From positions 12,590,629 through 12,654,628 of the forward strand of contig NC_045149.1 in the NCBI RefSeq assembly GCF_008831285.2: DNA of 64,000 bases, read 5' to 3'. Position 1 is the first letter of the stretch, and the number at the start of each line of letters is the position of its first letter. Position numbers and translations under genes: made by a program. Shown here in pieces: positions 21,441 to 32,878 of this stretch. This stretch comes from Nymphaea colorata (taxonomy: Eukaryota; Streptophyta; Magnoliopsida; Nymphaeales; Nymphaeaceae). The notes beneath the pieces are model-generated. The model was not told the origin of the DNA. It was given only the letters and a program-made list of their open reading frames with translations, and made no database searches.

Positions 21441-22920
21441 TATGCATTGCGAGATGACAATGGAAAAGTGAAGTGTGTTGGAATAATTAGGGATAGATTC
21501 CTTGAGGAAATTATTGAGAAAAAAAAATAGAGCCCTCAATATGCAAAGTTAATACCTGAGTGTCAAGAAGGAAGAAACTCCTTATTCTGAAGATGATGAT
21601 GAATTTGTATGGTTCAACGGTAGATTGTGGGTTCCGAATGATCCATAGGTGAAAGACAAGTTGCTAGAAGAGGCACACAAAACAAGATACACCATACATC
21701 CGGGAAACACGAAGATGTATCAAAATTTAACAATAAACTTTTGGTGGCCAGGAATGAAGAAAAAGATTGTTGAGTTTGTCTCACAATGTTTGGTGTGTCA
21801 ACAGGTTAAAATGGAACATCAGAAACTGGGTGGTTTGATGCAACAAATAGAGATCCCTAAATGAAAATGGGAAGACATCACCATGGATTTCATAGTGGGG
21901 TTACCACGTACTCGACGACAACACGATACTAATTGGGTAGTGATAGACCGCCTAACTAAATCTACACATTTCTTTCCTATCAAGATTTCACAATCACTTG
22001 AAAGTCTGGCTGATTTGTATGTTGATGAAATTATGAGACTTCATTGAATTCTTAAATCACTCATCTCCGACAGAGATCCAAGATTTACATCCAAGTTCTA
22101 GGGAAGGTTACAGGAAGCATTGAGAACAAAATTGAAAATCAGTATAGCATTTCATCCGCAAACAGATGGGCAATTTGAGCGAACCATTCAGACTCTTGAG
22201 GATATGTTAAGAGCTTGTGTTTTGCAATGGAAGGATGAAAGAGATAAACATGTAAAGTTGGTTGAATTTGCCTACAACAACAGTTATCATTCTAGCATTG
22301 GAATGACTCCGTTTGAAGCTCTCTATGGCCGACCTTGTAGATCATCATCATATTGGACTGAGATAGGAGACAACAAGATTGAGGACCCCTTGGTAATCCA
22401 ACACTACACTGATCAAGTCAGCATGATTAGAAAGAAACTTTTTGCTGCTCAGAGTCGACAAAAGAGTTATGCAGATCAACGACGAAGAGAGCTGGCTTTT
22501 GAAGTAGGAGATCATGTATTTGTCAAGATATCACCCACCAAAAGTGTTTTTCGATTCGGAAAGAAAGGAAAATTGAGCTCAAGATACATTGGTCCATTCA
22601 AGATTCTAGAAAAAGTTGGAGAGGTTGCATATCGAATTACACTTCCACCGCAATATAGTCATGTTCATCCAGTATTTCACATGTCGATGCTAAGGAAGTA
22701 TATACATGATCCCTCGCATGTGATAGACTACGAAGAAGATTTGCAAGATGACATGACAACAGAAAAAAAGCCGCTTCGGATCGTAAACCGGAAGGAGCAT
22801 GTGTTGCGAAAGAAGACCATCCCACTAATTCAAGTAGAATGATAGCATCATGGCATCAAAGAATGTACGTGGGAGCCAGAAGAGGACATGAGAAAGAGTT
22901 ATCCTCAACTGTTTCAATAA
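21441..22920 (+). pseudogene. Tekay-like integrase with C-terminal chromodomain remnant
   Basis: The H2C2 zinc finger is seen in THIHPGNTKM-like text near 21690 and CLVCQQVK near 21795. Core acidic sites appear in ITMDFIVGLPRT, ISDRDPRFTSKF and DGQFERTIQTLEDML. Then come GRPCRSSSYWTEIGD, the GPFKILEKVGEVAYRI domain and HPVFHMSMLRKYIHDPSHVI. The end, HHGIKECTWEPEEDMRKSYP to a TAA at 22918, is the tail of a chromodomain. Stops occur near 21648, 21862, 22045, 22099 and 22840. An integrase fused to a chromodomain marks a chromovirus; the wording is Tekay/Del-like. Confidence 0.85.
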
Positions 22921-22954
22921 GGTACGCTTAAATTTCGAGGATGAAATTTCTTTC

Positions 22955-22967
22955 TAGGGGGGAAGGA
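22955..22967 (+). promoter_or_regulatory. Polypurine tract of Tekay element
   Basis: AGGGGGGAAGGA lies directly before the 3' LTR start TGTAAGACCC at 22968. It primes plus-strand DNA synthesis in LTR elements. Confidence 0.85.
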
Positions 22968-24072
22968 TGTAAGACCCACAATTTCTCTTTCCTTATTTAT
23001 TTGGTAAAAAATGGTAGATTAAATGATTAAAACTGTCAAGGGGAAAGTGTTGGAAAGAAACGAATATGTTGCCTAGAATAAACCTGATTGATAGTAAGTA
23101 ACTGAAATGATTAAATGGCAAGATGGAAAACTAAAGATCATTCCGTTCCTTGAGAGGGAGATTTCAAAACTCGTATGGCAATTTTGGGGAGGCTTGAAAA
23201 GGGCATATTTAACCACATTTTACAGAGGAACCATTCTTTTATTGCAGCAATAGAGGAACACGTCCAGCAATAGAGAAATTGAGAGAGAAAGAGAGTAAGA
23301 GGGAGAAGGGTTTTCAATTCTGCTCTCTTCTTGGAGAAGATCAAGGAAAGAGGCTGCGGAAGAGAAACAAGAAGACGGTTGTTGACGGATTCTTATTCTT
23401 ACAGGTATGGGGATTTTTAGTTATGAATGTATCATGAAGCCTATGTATTTTTTATTTCTTATAGAGATACATATACATGAGAATCTATGTATTTATACAT
23501 CTAGAGACGAATCCATGAATTATGTGTCGTATGATGGGAATGATATGTGGTGTTTTTAGATCTAGTTATCTCTGAGTTCTTAGAAACAATGCATGCTAGA
23601 TACAAATATGAAGTGCAATGCATGTAAATCATAGTTTTGATAGAACATAATAACATAGTTGCGAAAACAAAAATTAAGGGGTCTGATTTATACCCGTGAG
23701 ATTCGGTCGTGTCCCCGAATCTCCAAAGCTAGACTGAAACCCCCATTTAGTCATTCCCTTCCACGGAGAACCAAACCCTCGATTTCCTCTTCTTTTGCCA
23801 CGGACACGGACAGCAGGGACATTTTCTTCAATCTTCCTATTGCTAGAGAGCTCCAGGAGAAGGGAATACCGTGAGAGTTGCAGTAGAGGCGATTTGGGGG
23901 AAAATGAATAACACGATATTGAAGACGCAGGCTTCCTCTTGTAGCTCCTCCTTGCTGCTAGTTCATTCTCGCTGCAAAGAAAGTGGCAGTCGAGAGAGAC
24001 GCACCTGGTTTGGGAGGTCGTCTTCCTCACGTTGGCTACGCTGGAATAACGAGAGCAGAGGATGCGGTGGTG
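22968..24072 (+). mobile_element. 3' LTR of Tekay element, first part
   Basis: Begins TGTAAGACCCACAATTTC and matches the 5' LTR along its length up to the block gagcagagga at 24063. It is then interrupted by the Tat/Ogre-like element. The LTR resumes at 40435 in register. Confidence 0.9.
24068..24072. repeat. Left target-site duplication of the Tat element
   Basis: GGTGG here pairs with GGCGG at 40430-40434 (one mismatch). Removing the Tat element and one copy restores colinearity with the 5' LTR of the Tekay element. Confidence 0.75.
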
Positions 24073-24249
24073 TAATCACCCCAAAATTTTTTCTAAAAGA
24101 TTATGATGTTTTATCCAAGCACGAAACTCAAATTTAGATCCAAATTAAATCTAAAATACAACTTCCATATCCAAATTAGATCCAAAACCCAAGTTCATAT
24201 CCAAATCGATCATTTAAGACCCACTTGCCCCTCCTTTTAACCAAAAAAT

Positions 24250-24710
24250 CTCCTTTCAGAGGGTGATTTTAGTCTTTTTGGGTGGACAAGACCAATTTGT
24301 CCTTCGTTTTGACAAAAAAATTTCCATTTAGAGGGTGATTTTAGTCTTTTTGGGTGGACAAGACCCATTTACCCTTCCTTTTTACCAAAAAATCTCTTTT
24401 TAGAGGGTGATTTTAGTCGTTTTGAGTGGACAAGACCAATTTGCCCTTTTTTTGACAAAAAAACTACTTTTAGAGGGTGATTTTAGTCTTTTTGGGTGGA
24501 CAAGACCCATTTGCCTTTCCTTTTGACCAAAAAACCTTCCTTTAGAGGGTAATTTTAGTTTTTTTGAGTGGACAAGACTCATTTGCCCTTCCTTTTGACA
24601 AAAAAACCTCCTTTTAGAGGGAAATTTTAGTCTTTTTGGGTGGACAATACCCATTTGCCCTTCTTTTGACCAAAAAATCTCTTTTTAGAGGGTGATTTTA
24701 GTCTTTTTAT
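24250..24710 (+). repeat. 72-bp tandem repeat in Tat 5' LTR, seven copies
   Basis: Seven head-to-tail copies of a unit of about 72 bp, each with agagggtgattttagtc, tttttgggtggacaag and a form of catttgcccttcctttt. Copies start at about 24257, 24329, 24401, 24471, 24543, 24615 and 24686. The array lies just upstream of the TATA box and may act as an enhancer-like region (inference). Confidence 0.9.
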
Positions 24711-24751
24711 GTCAAAAAATTCAAATTTAGGGTTTTGGCTCCAAAATCTTC

Positions 24752-24759
24752 TATAAATA
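24752..24759 (+). promoter_or_regulatory. TATA box of Tat 5' LTR
   Basis: TATAAATA in the context aatcttctataaatacccc. The same box lies in the 3' LTR at 37593-37600. Position within the LTR and conservation between copies support a core promoter. Confidence 0.7.
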
Positions 24760-25039
24760 CCCCTCATTTTCCCTTCTCTTGGGTAAGATTGGCCCTTGGG
24801 AGAAACTCTAATGTACTCTCACTTGAAGACTTAGAGTTTCTCTTGAGCTCTCTCTCTCTCTCCCTCTTCCTCTCTTCATTTTCCTCTCCAACTTGGAGCA
24901 AGCTACAACCCTCTTAGAGGCATCATCTTGGAGCTTCACTCAAAGGGGATTTCAAGTGAAGGTGTTTATCTTCCTTAGGTCATTTCTCATTAGAGGTATG
25001 TAATCATCATCCCTTTCATTTTTTTTTTTTCTCATCTTC

Positions 25040-25990
25040 ATCTCCCCATGGCCAAAGGAGATAGCACTCAACCTCTTTTTAGAGACAAGAGGCTATGTTC
25101 AAGTGCACCGGAAGCATGAGAAGATGAAATGATATTTTATTTCATGATTAAATCATGTTCTTTTAAGTATTCTTGTTGTTGTTATTTTTCATTAATATGT
25201 TCTTATTATTATGCTATTCCTTTTTCTTGAATATAGATTTGTTGATTGTTTTCATTTTTTCTTTTCATCTTCATCTCCACATGACCAAAGGAGATAGCAC
25301 TCAACCACTTTTTAGAGACAAGAGGCTACGCTCAAGTGCACCGAGAGCATGAGAAGATAAGATGATATTTTATTTTATGATTAAATCATGCTCTTTCAAG
25401 TATTTTTGTTGTTGTTGTTGTTGTTCTTTCCCTTCATGAATATATCTTTGTTGTTATTGTTATTTCCTTTCTTCAATATAGCATTATTCTTGTTATTTTC
25501 TTTTCTCTCTTTCTCATCTCCCCATGGCCAAAAGAGATAGCACTCAATCTCTTTTTAGAGACAAGAGGCTATGCTCAAGTGCATTGGGAGCATGGAAAGA
25601 TGAGATGCTCTTTCATTTCGTGATTGAATCATGTTTTCTCTTTTATTAAATATGGCATTGTTTTTCTTTCTATATTTTCTCCTCATCTTTATCTACCTAT
25701 GGCTAAAGGAGGTAGCACTCAATCTCTTTTTATAGACAAGAGGCTATGCTCAAGTGTACCGGGAGCATGGAAAGATGAGATGATCTTTCATTTTAATCAT
25801 GTTCTTTCTTTTCATTACTACATTCTTATTGTTCTTTTGCTTCCTCTTATTTTCCTCTATTCCTTATTTTCCCATGGCCGAGATGGCTCTCAATCTCTAT
25901 TTTAGAGTCAAGAGGCTATACTCAAGTGCACCGGGAACATGAGAAGATGAGGAGACATATCATTTCATAGTTACATCATGTCCTCCCTCT
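25040..25990 (+). repeat. Long-period tandem repeat in Tat 5' LTR, five copies
   Basis: Five diverged copies of a unit of about 175-240 bp. Each contains catggccaaaggagatagc, ctttttagagacaagaggc and ctcaagtgcaccgggagc, followed by gatgagatgat. Anchors lie near 25047, 25283, 25522, 25698 and 25872. The 3' LTR has the same five at about 37883-38700. Confidence 0.85.
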
Positions 25991-27607
25991 TAATTGAACC
26001 TTGCACTTTCCGTCATCCTCTTTTTCTTTTTCCCTCTTTGAATGTTGTCTATATATTTTCCACGCATAGTTGCTTGGTTTTCTACTTATATGTGAATGTA
26101 TGGTGGGAATGAGAGTGTGGTTTGGGGACTCTTTATTTTCATATTAATTTTTGAGATTGGGACTTGTCCAGCCCAGGATAAACCCTCACGAAAATGTACA
26201 TGTTAATATGCATTTGCATACCATTTTGTGCTAGTTTCCTTCTTAATCATCTCATTAAAAACCGTAACGAGTGTCTCGTTATGTTGCTTGTTTTCTTCCA
26301 TACCCAACAGTGAAAGAAATATATCCCTTACAACAAACTAAATAATATCATTCTATGCTTATATTCCAAAACATTTTCAAAAGGAACCTTCTAACATTGC
26401 CCTAGGGACTTAGCTTAGACTCTTGTATGAGTCCAAGCTAACATCCGGCCCACATTAAACTTGAAGTTGGTAATTTTAAGTTATTCCTTGATTTCTAATA
26501 TTGTGAAGGTATGGATGTATACACATGTTATATACATTTATGCCAACATGATGACCCCGCATCTTTCTCTCTCTATGCTTTCACTTTCTATTTTATAAAT
26601 TTTTATATGTGCATGAATACGTATGTACATGTGCTCCATTTCCTCTCTTTCAAATATTTATTTCTCTTTTCAAAACAAATATATTCTCTTATAAAATTTA
26701 TCAAACCCATATATACGTATGATATTTTTCTTTTCCTCTAAAATTTCTCTTTCTCTTCAAATCAATACATCTTTCTATCGTAAGCTTTCATATATGTGTA
26801 TATGTGATGGTATGTACAAATGTACGCATGTCTTTCTCTATCTCTTTCTCTTTCTTTTCATAAGAGTATTTTATCTCTTGTATTCTTTTTAACATTTTCC
26901 TCTCATGATATTTTTATCTACCAACTTCATTAAGACCACAAACCAAGTAATGTCTCAACATTGGAGTCATGCTTGATGGTCTACAATCTCAATCCCCTTT
27001 CAAAAATTTTCTCTTCTTATATACAACAAGAAAAACCTTAGATGTTTGTTGTGGTAGGAATGACTTTAGATGAATGTTGTGGTAGGAATGTTTTACATTC
27101 ATATAGGATAAATACATTCATGCATTCTCACCCTCTTTATTTCACTTATGATCACAAACATCTCTCCAAAAGAACTTAAGCAAGATGGGATGGAGCTCTA
27201 ACTAGGTGGTAATCGAATTAGAGCAAAATCTCAAACCTACTTAAAGTTTTAAGAGAACACTAAAGTGATTTCAAGATGATTTCACAAGCTTTTCAAATGG
27301 TACTTATTAATTCCACTTTTTCCTCAAAACATTTCACATTTTCAAGCAACCCTTCAAGAGTCTTTTCAAAAATTTGAACATCAAACTTTCAATATTTTCT
27401 ACACTTCATATAGAATCAAAAGGATGTTTAAGTTAAAATGAAATGCATCAATGATGAACATAGCCCTTGGATCGATTACCCCTGGTAAAGGCACCGGGAA
27501 CGGTCAATTCTTGTACCGACGGGCGAGTCCGTTTTCTTTTTTATTTCAAACCAAAATTCAATTTTTTTGAAACACTCCAAAACCAATAAAATTTTGGGAT
27601 GCAAACA

Positions 27608-27630
27608 GATGGCGACCGTGATGGGACCCG
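27608..27630 (+). promoter_or_regulatory. Primer-binding site of Tat element
   Basis: TGGCGACCGTGATGGGACC starts two bases after the LTR end. TGGCGACCG-type sites differ from the initiator Met tRNA site and are usual for Tat/Athila-branch gypsy elements. I cannot name the tRNA with certainty. Confidence 0.75.
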
Positions 27631-29888
27631 TCATCGTTTGGCTATGATTATAATTGATGCATTTCTACAAATTTGAACATCTCATATATTGCCAATGATA
27701 AAGCATGTCCCCTATTTTGGCCTCGACCCCATTGGCATTTCATTGCATTGTTTGGTGATTGTGATTGTGATTGTTTTCTTGCACATAGGACAAATTGAGC
27801 AGGATCAATCATGTTCACATATATCTATGATCACATACCACCCTTCTCAATTTAAGAGTTGTTTGAAAACCATGTTTGCTCTTCTATTTTAATCATCAAA
27901 CTTAGGCAACATTGCATTAGAGACAACTTATTTTTTATGATTTCTCATATTTCAAAATTCCTCATACCTATTTGTCCTGGTCATTATGTTGTTGGGCTTG
28001 GTCTTTGGCGGTAGCACAAGACTAAGCCTTACAACTAGACCACACCTTGGGCGGGAAAGCCCCCTCGTTAGTACCATGAGTGGTAATTTATGGTATATCG
28101 ACGAGTGATCAAGAAGAAGTTGATGAACCCTACACTTAGTTGCCTAAGGAAGAATCTATGATCGTACTAAGCCATTTGGCTAAGGTATATAAGCATAACT
28201 TGACATCAGATTATCGTGACACAAAATTATCTCAATTAGGTTCCTATACCCAATTTTCTAAAAAAAAAAATTATTTCATGATAGATGTTGATGTGCGTGA
28301 AACCTTATGTGATGATTTACAACCTCATTCCACACATCTACTTCATATTGTCTTTGTCAACCTAGTCAATGTTTTCTACTAATTCAATCTTTATCTTTTA
28401 GAGTCATCATTCAAGATGTATTTTTTCCAATGTGGTGTCACATTCTCTTATGATCACATCCTCTTTGGAGAAGGTCCCGAATGATCCACCTACTTTTCTC
28501 TTGAGTCTAAACCTTTGGCTCCCGAATGATATCGGACTTGGCATCCCACCTTCTCTCGGATGTTTCCTTCTTACTTTGAAGAATGTGGGCTAGAGACAGT
28601 GGCAGCTGTAGGAATGCAGTCAGTTGATGGAAATTTGGTACATGCAATCGTCGAGCGTTGAAACCCAAGGACCTCCTCTTTTTAGTTTCCATGAGGAGAA
28701 ATGACAATATTACTAGATAAATTTACCGAAATACTAGACCTCCCTACCCCAACTTGCGACCCAAATGATCTATTGGAAAAACAATTCATTATGAACCCAA
28801 CCAAAGTCAATGCAAATGACCTCATTGCTCACTTTACTAGACGAAAAACTTGGCCTTTAGTAGAAAACCATGAAAATCAAAGCATCAACATGAAAATTTT
28901 GTATGAAGAATTTGAAACCTATGTTGAACCTTCTACCCTACCTCGAAAAGCCATAAGGAGAATTAAACATGTATGATGCTCTGCACAGTAGGAGTGACCC
29001 TTTTTACCGATGGAAGTGACCTTTTAGATGTCTGTATTGCCCAACTTTTCCGGATATGGGGGCATAGAGGGACCTGACACTTGTCAGTAACAATGACAGC
29101 CTTAGCCTTCCTTTACCGAAGACTCACCTGCTTTACCATTGGAGATATCGACTTCATAGAAGGATGCACATATGCTTTACAATTGTGGTTCCTCAAGCAT
29201 GCGGGACCCCAAGCCAGTCTATTCAGAAACACTGATGGATCATTGACAACCTTGGAGCAATATCGTTGTTTGATCGAGCAATTGAATGAAGGAGAGATCA
29301 TTTGAGATTATTGTGATCGTCGACAGAGCCTACCCCGATACACTCACCATCATCATGGGTGTACCACACTCTTGGGCCCTTACTTCATAGTTGATTATTG
29401 TGCTGATAGATATATGAGGCAATTCTCTCAAAGGCAGAAGATGGTCTCTGTGCATGCACCAATTGGAGCTATTCCCGAATTCGACTTTAGTTCTCCTCAA
29501 AGGACGGCATTGCTTGTAGTAGCTCAACAAGAATGGAAGACATAGATAAATTGGGGCTATTCCCGAATTCGACCTTAGTTCTCCTCAAAGGACGGCATTG
29601 CTTGTAGTAGCTCAACAAGAATGGAAGACATAGATATCATACACTTGGTTCACAGGCCCCGTGGTGAAGAAGGAATATGCTGAGTGGTGGGATGCCAACC
29701 GACCACCATCCATCCTTAAAAGTTTTATGTTGTCAACTTTGTATTCCTTCTGTCGTTGTATCTTTATTAGTATTTTTGGATGTAACTTTTAAAACTTGTA
29801 ATACAATATGAACCTTCAATTTGTCATCATTTTCGTCCAATAACTCTATTTTCTTGTGTCATAAGGTGAATACTTGAAAGCCAACAAG
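27631..29888 (+). pseudogene. Tat leader and degraded extra ORF ahead of gag
   Basis: The region between primer site and gag. From about 28700 a broken frame can be followed with EILDLPTPTCDPNDLLEKQF, then ALAFLYRRLTCFTIGDIDFI and CTYALQLWFLKHAG, separated by stops. Ogre/Tat elements often carry an extra ORF of unknown function before gag, and this is the most likely identity (inference from position and a weak resemblance). An 88-bp tandem duplication lies at 29462-29637. About 27631-28690 shows no convincing coding signal. Confidence 0.5.
29462..29637 (+). repeat. 88-bp tandem duplication inside Tat extra ORF
   Basis: Two nearly identical units (29462-29549 and 29550-29637), each with ctattcccgaattcga and ggacggcattgcttgtag, ending gaagacatagat. 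Only a few bases differ, so the duplication is fairly recent. Confidence 0.9.
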
Positions 29889-31720
29889 ATGGTTGAAACT
29901 AGATCGCAAGTTAAGCACACTCCTCAAAACGAGGCTTCATCCTCTAAACTCAGTCCAGAAACACTTGGCCTTCCAGCAATCGAGCCAGAAGCTTACCATA
30001 TGTTCCGTTTGTTCATGGAGCGATTCATGAAAGAGTAAGAAGAGCAAAAGGCCTTGATGGTTACTCCAGAGCCGGATAATGAAAACTGCCAAGCAGAAAA
30101 GAAAGAAGAAAAACAATAAGTCTTCTCTTGAAAATCAGGATGAAGACTATTTGGGTTCAGATTCGACAACTAGTAAGGAAGAAAAACCCGAACTGTTTTC
30201 TCTCAAAAAGAAAAAGACAACAAAGAAAAGCAAAAAGGGAAAAGATGTTATGATAGAAAGCAACTCACCCAGTCCTATCACCATTGAAAGTTCGAAAGAG
30301 AAGCCCAAAAGAAAGAGAAAGCCTACCAAGAAAGTAAAAAAGACAAAGAAGTACATCACTAACACTAGCTCAGACAGTGAGAGTTCTGAAGAAAAAGTGA
30401 AGGGGATCAAGGGCAAGAAGAAAAGGACTAAGCCAGAATTGGTCGAATCAAGTGATGATGAAAGTCTAACTAAGCGCAGATTCTATGAAATGGAGAAAAG
30501 AATGAACAATCTTGAGCTTAGGGGGAAGGGGAAACGTTCATACTCATGTGAGGACTACTACCTTGGCATTGAAGGGGACGAAGACGTCAAAGGCTTACCC
30601 AGAGAATTCATCAGATATGATGGAATCACTTGCCCGCATGTTCATCTTTCAACGTTTTTCAATGATTGCTACAAAATTCGGACAAATAACAGAGCTTTGT
30701 TCTGATATTTTTCAAGAAGTCTTGAAGGCATTGCCACACAATGGTACAAACAAAATATCAATCCAATCGAGCTAAATGAATTTGACAAATTGATTAACAT
30801 GTTTGTCGAAATATTTGAACAAAATGCTCCTATGGCTCCAACCCTCAGTATCATTTGCAGTCTTCATCAGAAACAGGGAGAAAAGACTCGAGAATTCATT
30901 CAAAAATGGAGAATTCAATGCAATAAGATGAAGGAGCCCATTTCTAAGACACAAGCCTTGTCACTCATCAGGAAACATCTTGCCCAACCCTTGAAAAGTC
31001 TCATCTGCAACACCCCGATCAAAACCTTTGCTGAGTTGATTGAACAAGCAAACTCGATAGAAGAAGGAATTGAGGAAGGAGATTTTGATGGAATTATTGC
31101 TCCTAAATATAAAGAAGATGGAAAGAAAGGAGGAAGGGCACAGTTGCCCACACATTTCATAGCCAATGTTGGCATTAGAAAGATCATGACAACAACTACA
31201 AGCATGACAAGGAAGTCAGTTTCAAGAAGAACTCGCAGTTTCTCAAAGGCGACGATGAAAGGAAAAACAAACACCCAGGTTGGAGCTACGACCGAAAATT
31301 CACTCCTCTCAGCCAGTCTCGTGAGAAGATCCTCGAATACTTTTTCGCCAAAGGGACTATCGTCTTGCCAAAAGTATCTGAGCCTCCGAGAATGATGGGA
31401 AGAAATAAAGAAAAACTGTGTAAGTTTCATCGTGCCCCTGGTATGACACTGATGATTGTTTTGTCCTCAAAAATATTATTCAAGACTTCATCAACAAGGA
31501 TCTCAAGATTGGTGATGATAGCGTCCTTGAGGTGTTGAGGAATCCATTTCCTGACCATGGGAAGGCGGCAGTGGCCATGATCACCACAGACACTCCACTT
31601 CCATATCATCTGCAGGAACACATCCGACCTTGTGGTGGAAGTAGTTCACATAAAGTCATGGTGACAGATCAAGGTGGGAGACCTTTGGATTTTATTGCTC
31701 TGATGAATGAAAAATAGAAG
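29889..31720 (+). pseudogene. Tat/Ogre-like gag with lysine-rich N-terminus
   Basis: Starts at ATG 29889 (MVETRSQVKHTPQNEASSS); a stop comes at about 30036 and the frame resumes from about 30079. A strongly basic low-complexity section (30080-30470) repeats KKKKTTKKSKKGK-like runs. Retrotransposon gag motifs follow: CPHVHLSTFFNDCYKIRTNN, SLEGIATQWYKQNINPIE, FDKLINMFVEIFEQNAP and REFIQKWRIQCNKM. The end has CKFHRAPG and DTDDCFVLKNIIQDFI, the usual Tat block before protease. At least two frame changes occur (near 30705 and 31395). It would form particles; here it is broken. Confidence 0.8.
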
Positions 31721-31836
31721 GTTCATCCGAAAAACTTCCAATAATCCCAAAGACTTTTATCTTACAAAGCGGTGATGATGAATCATCAAATGATTCTCTG
31801 GATGAAGATTCATGCTACTGGGGTAAGGTCCTCCCC

Positions 31837-32409
31837 TTGAAAGAACGTATAGTTGAAGGAGATTGGATTCGACCCTCTAAGGACCAGTCAATTACCTTTT
31901 CAGAGAAGGACCTCTCAAAATGGAGATATTTTCATGAAGATGCTCTTTACATCATCGTCCAAGTCAATGGAATGATTGTGCCACAAGTATTGATTGACGG
32001 AGGAAGTGGCTTAAATATTTGCCCCGATCTCACGGCCAAAGCTTTGGGATTTCGTGAAGACAAATATCGTTCTGATAATACCAAGATCTATGGATACGAT
32101 GGCCGAGACATGAACAGCAAAGGTACCCTCGACATGAATGTGATCATTGAAAATACTAGCCATTGCATTATATTTCACATGGTAGATGTACCACCATCAT
32201 ACAACTTGCTTTTGGGACGACCTTGGATCCATCAAGTACGAGGGATCCCATCCACTCTTCATCAATGCCTGAAATGGAATTTTGGTCCATCAATCATCAC
32301 TATCAGTGTTGAGGATCCGGTCGAGAGGTTGATACAACCCATGCTCCCCAGGCCAATTGATCCGGTAGATGTACCGAGCATAAGAACAACAAATGACAGA
32401 CCTTTGTAA
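31837..32409 (+). pseudogene. Tat/Ogre-like aspartic protease
   Basis: An open frame of 190 codons. It shows ITFSEKDLSKWRYFHEDALY, then the active-site block VLIDGGSGLNICPDLTAKAL and the partner block NLLLGRPWIHQVRGIPST. DGGS replaces the textbook D-S/T-G, but this form is normal in Tat protease. The enzyme would cut the polyprotein. It ends at a stop at 32407-32409, and the following segment (32416-32661) stays in a related frame. Confidence 0.85.
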
Positions 32410-32415
32410 GAATGG

Positions 32416-32661
32416 ATGCAGAACATGGAGATAGGTGAACCATTCAGGAATTCTTATACTATTTTAAGCAATCGTGCAAGTTACCAAGAACACCCATTGT
32501 ATGTTCATTTCATGAAAAACCCTAAGGGTTTTCAGTTGCTTTTAAAAGGTGGCTACCGTCCATTCACTGGCATCGGAAAAAATGAAGATGGCATCTTGCA
32601 AGCTATTAGCATCTCTTTTCAGATGAACATGAGAGGACTGGGATATCATAAAGGAATTTGA
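32416..32661 (+). pseudogene. Tat pol spacer with G-patch-like block
   Basis: A short open segment with LLKGGYRPFTGIGKNEDGI, resembling the glycine-rich G-patch-like motif (G-x-G-L/I-G-K-N) found after protease in Tat elements. It ends in a stop at 32659. RT starts about 220 bp later, after a sequence that looks like an intron end. Confidence 0.65.
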
Positions 32662-32878
32662 AGAAGATCTTGGGGGCTAACAGTGTTCACTTTTGTTTCA
32701 AAATCCTCCCATGAATTTTGTAATTTTAAACATCTTTTTGTTTGGTCTCATGAGAGGACCCATTCTATGAACTAAGAACCTTTTTTATACATATATATAT
32801 ATATATATACGCAAATGCAAGTAATCTTTTATTGTTGATTTTAATTTCGTCTAACTCTTTCCTTTATCCTCTTTACAG
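32662..32878 (+). other. Probable Ogre-type intron, acceptor end
   Basis: Non-coding gap between protease/G-patch and RT, with a TA microsatellite at 32791-32810. Its end has a plant-like branch-point CTAAC at 32851-32855, a pyrimidine tract and AG at 32877-32878. Open frame DVGTQYVSVYSFSSK then leads straight into RT. Ogre elements are known to carry a spliced intron at this place. The donor is not certain; GTAATT near 32721 is one candidate. Confidence 0.55.

Larger units (their letters stand above)
24073..27607 (+). mobile_element. 5' LTR of Tat/Ogre-like gypsy element
   Basis: A 3535-bp LTR, TGTAATCACCCC...GATGCAAACA. It has two internal tandem-repeat zones (24250-24710 and 25040-25990). 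Between them is a clear TATA box, TATAAATA at 24752, preceded by CCAAAATCTTC, so transcription should start around 24785. The region after 26000 is AT-rich and non-coding. Its partner at 36767-40429 is highly similar throughout. Confidence 0.9.

Noticed and set aside
24250-24710. CRISPR-like repeat array
   Set aside because: Units are contiguous 72-bp tandem repeats without unique spacers, inside a plant retrotransposon LTR.
26511-26741. A 76-codon frame present in both Tat LTRs
   Set aside because: It is duplicated only because the LTRs are duplicated; it is rich in F, Y and L with no motif.
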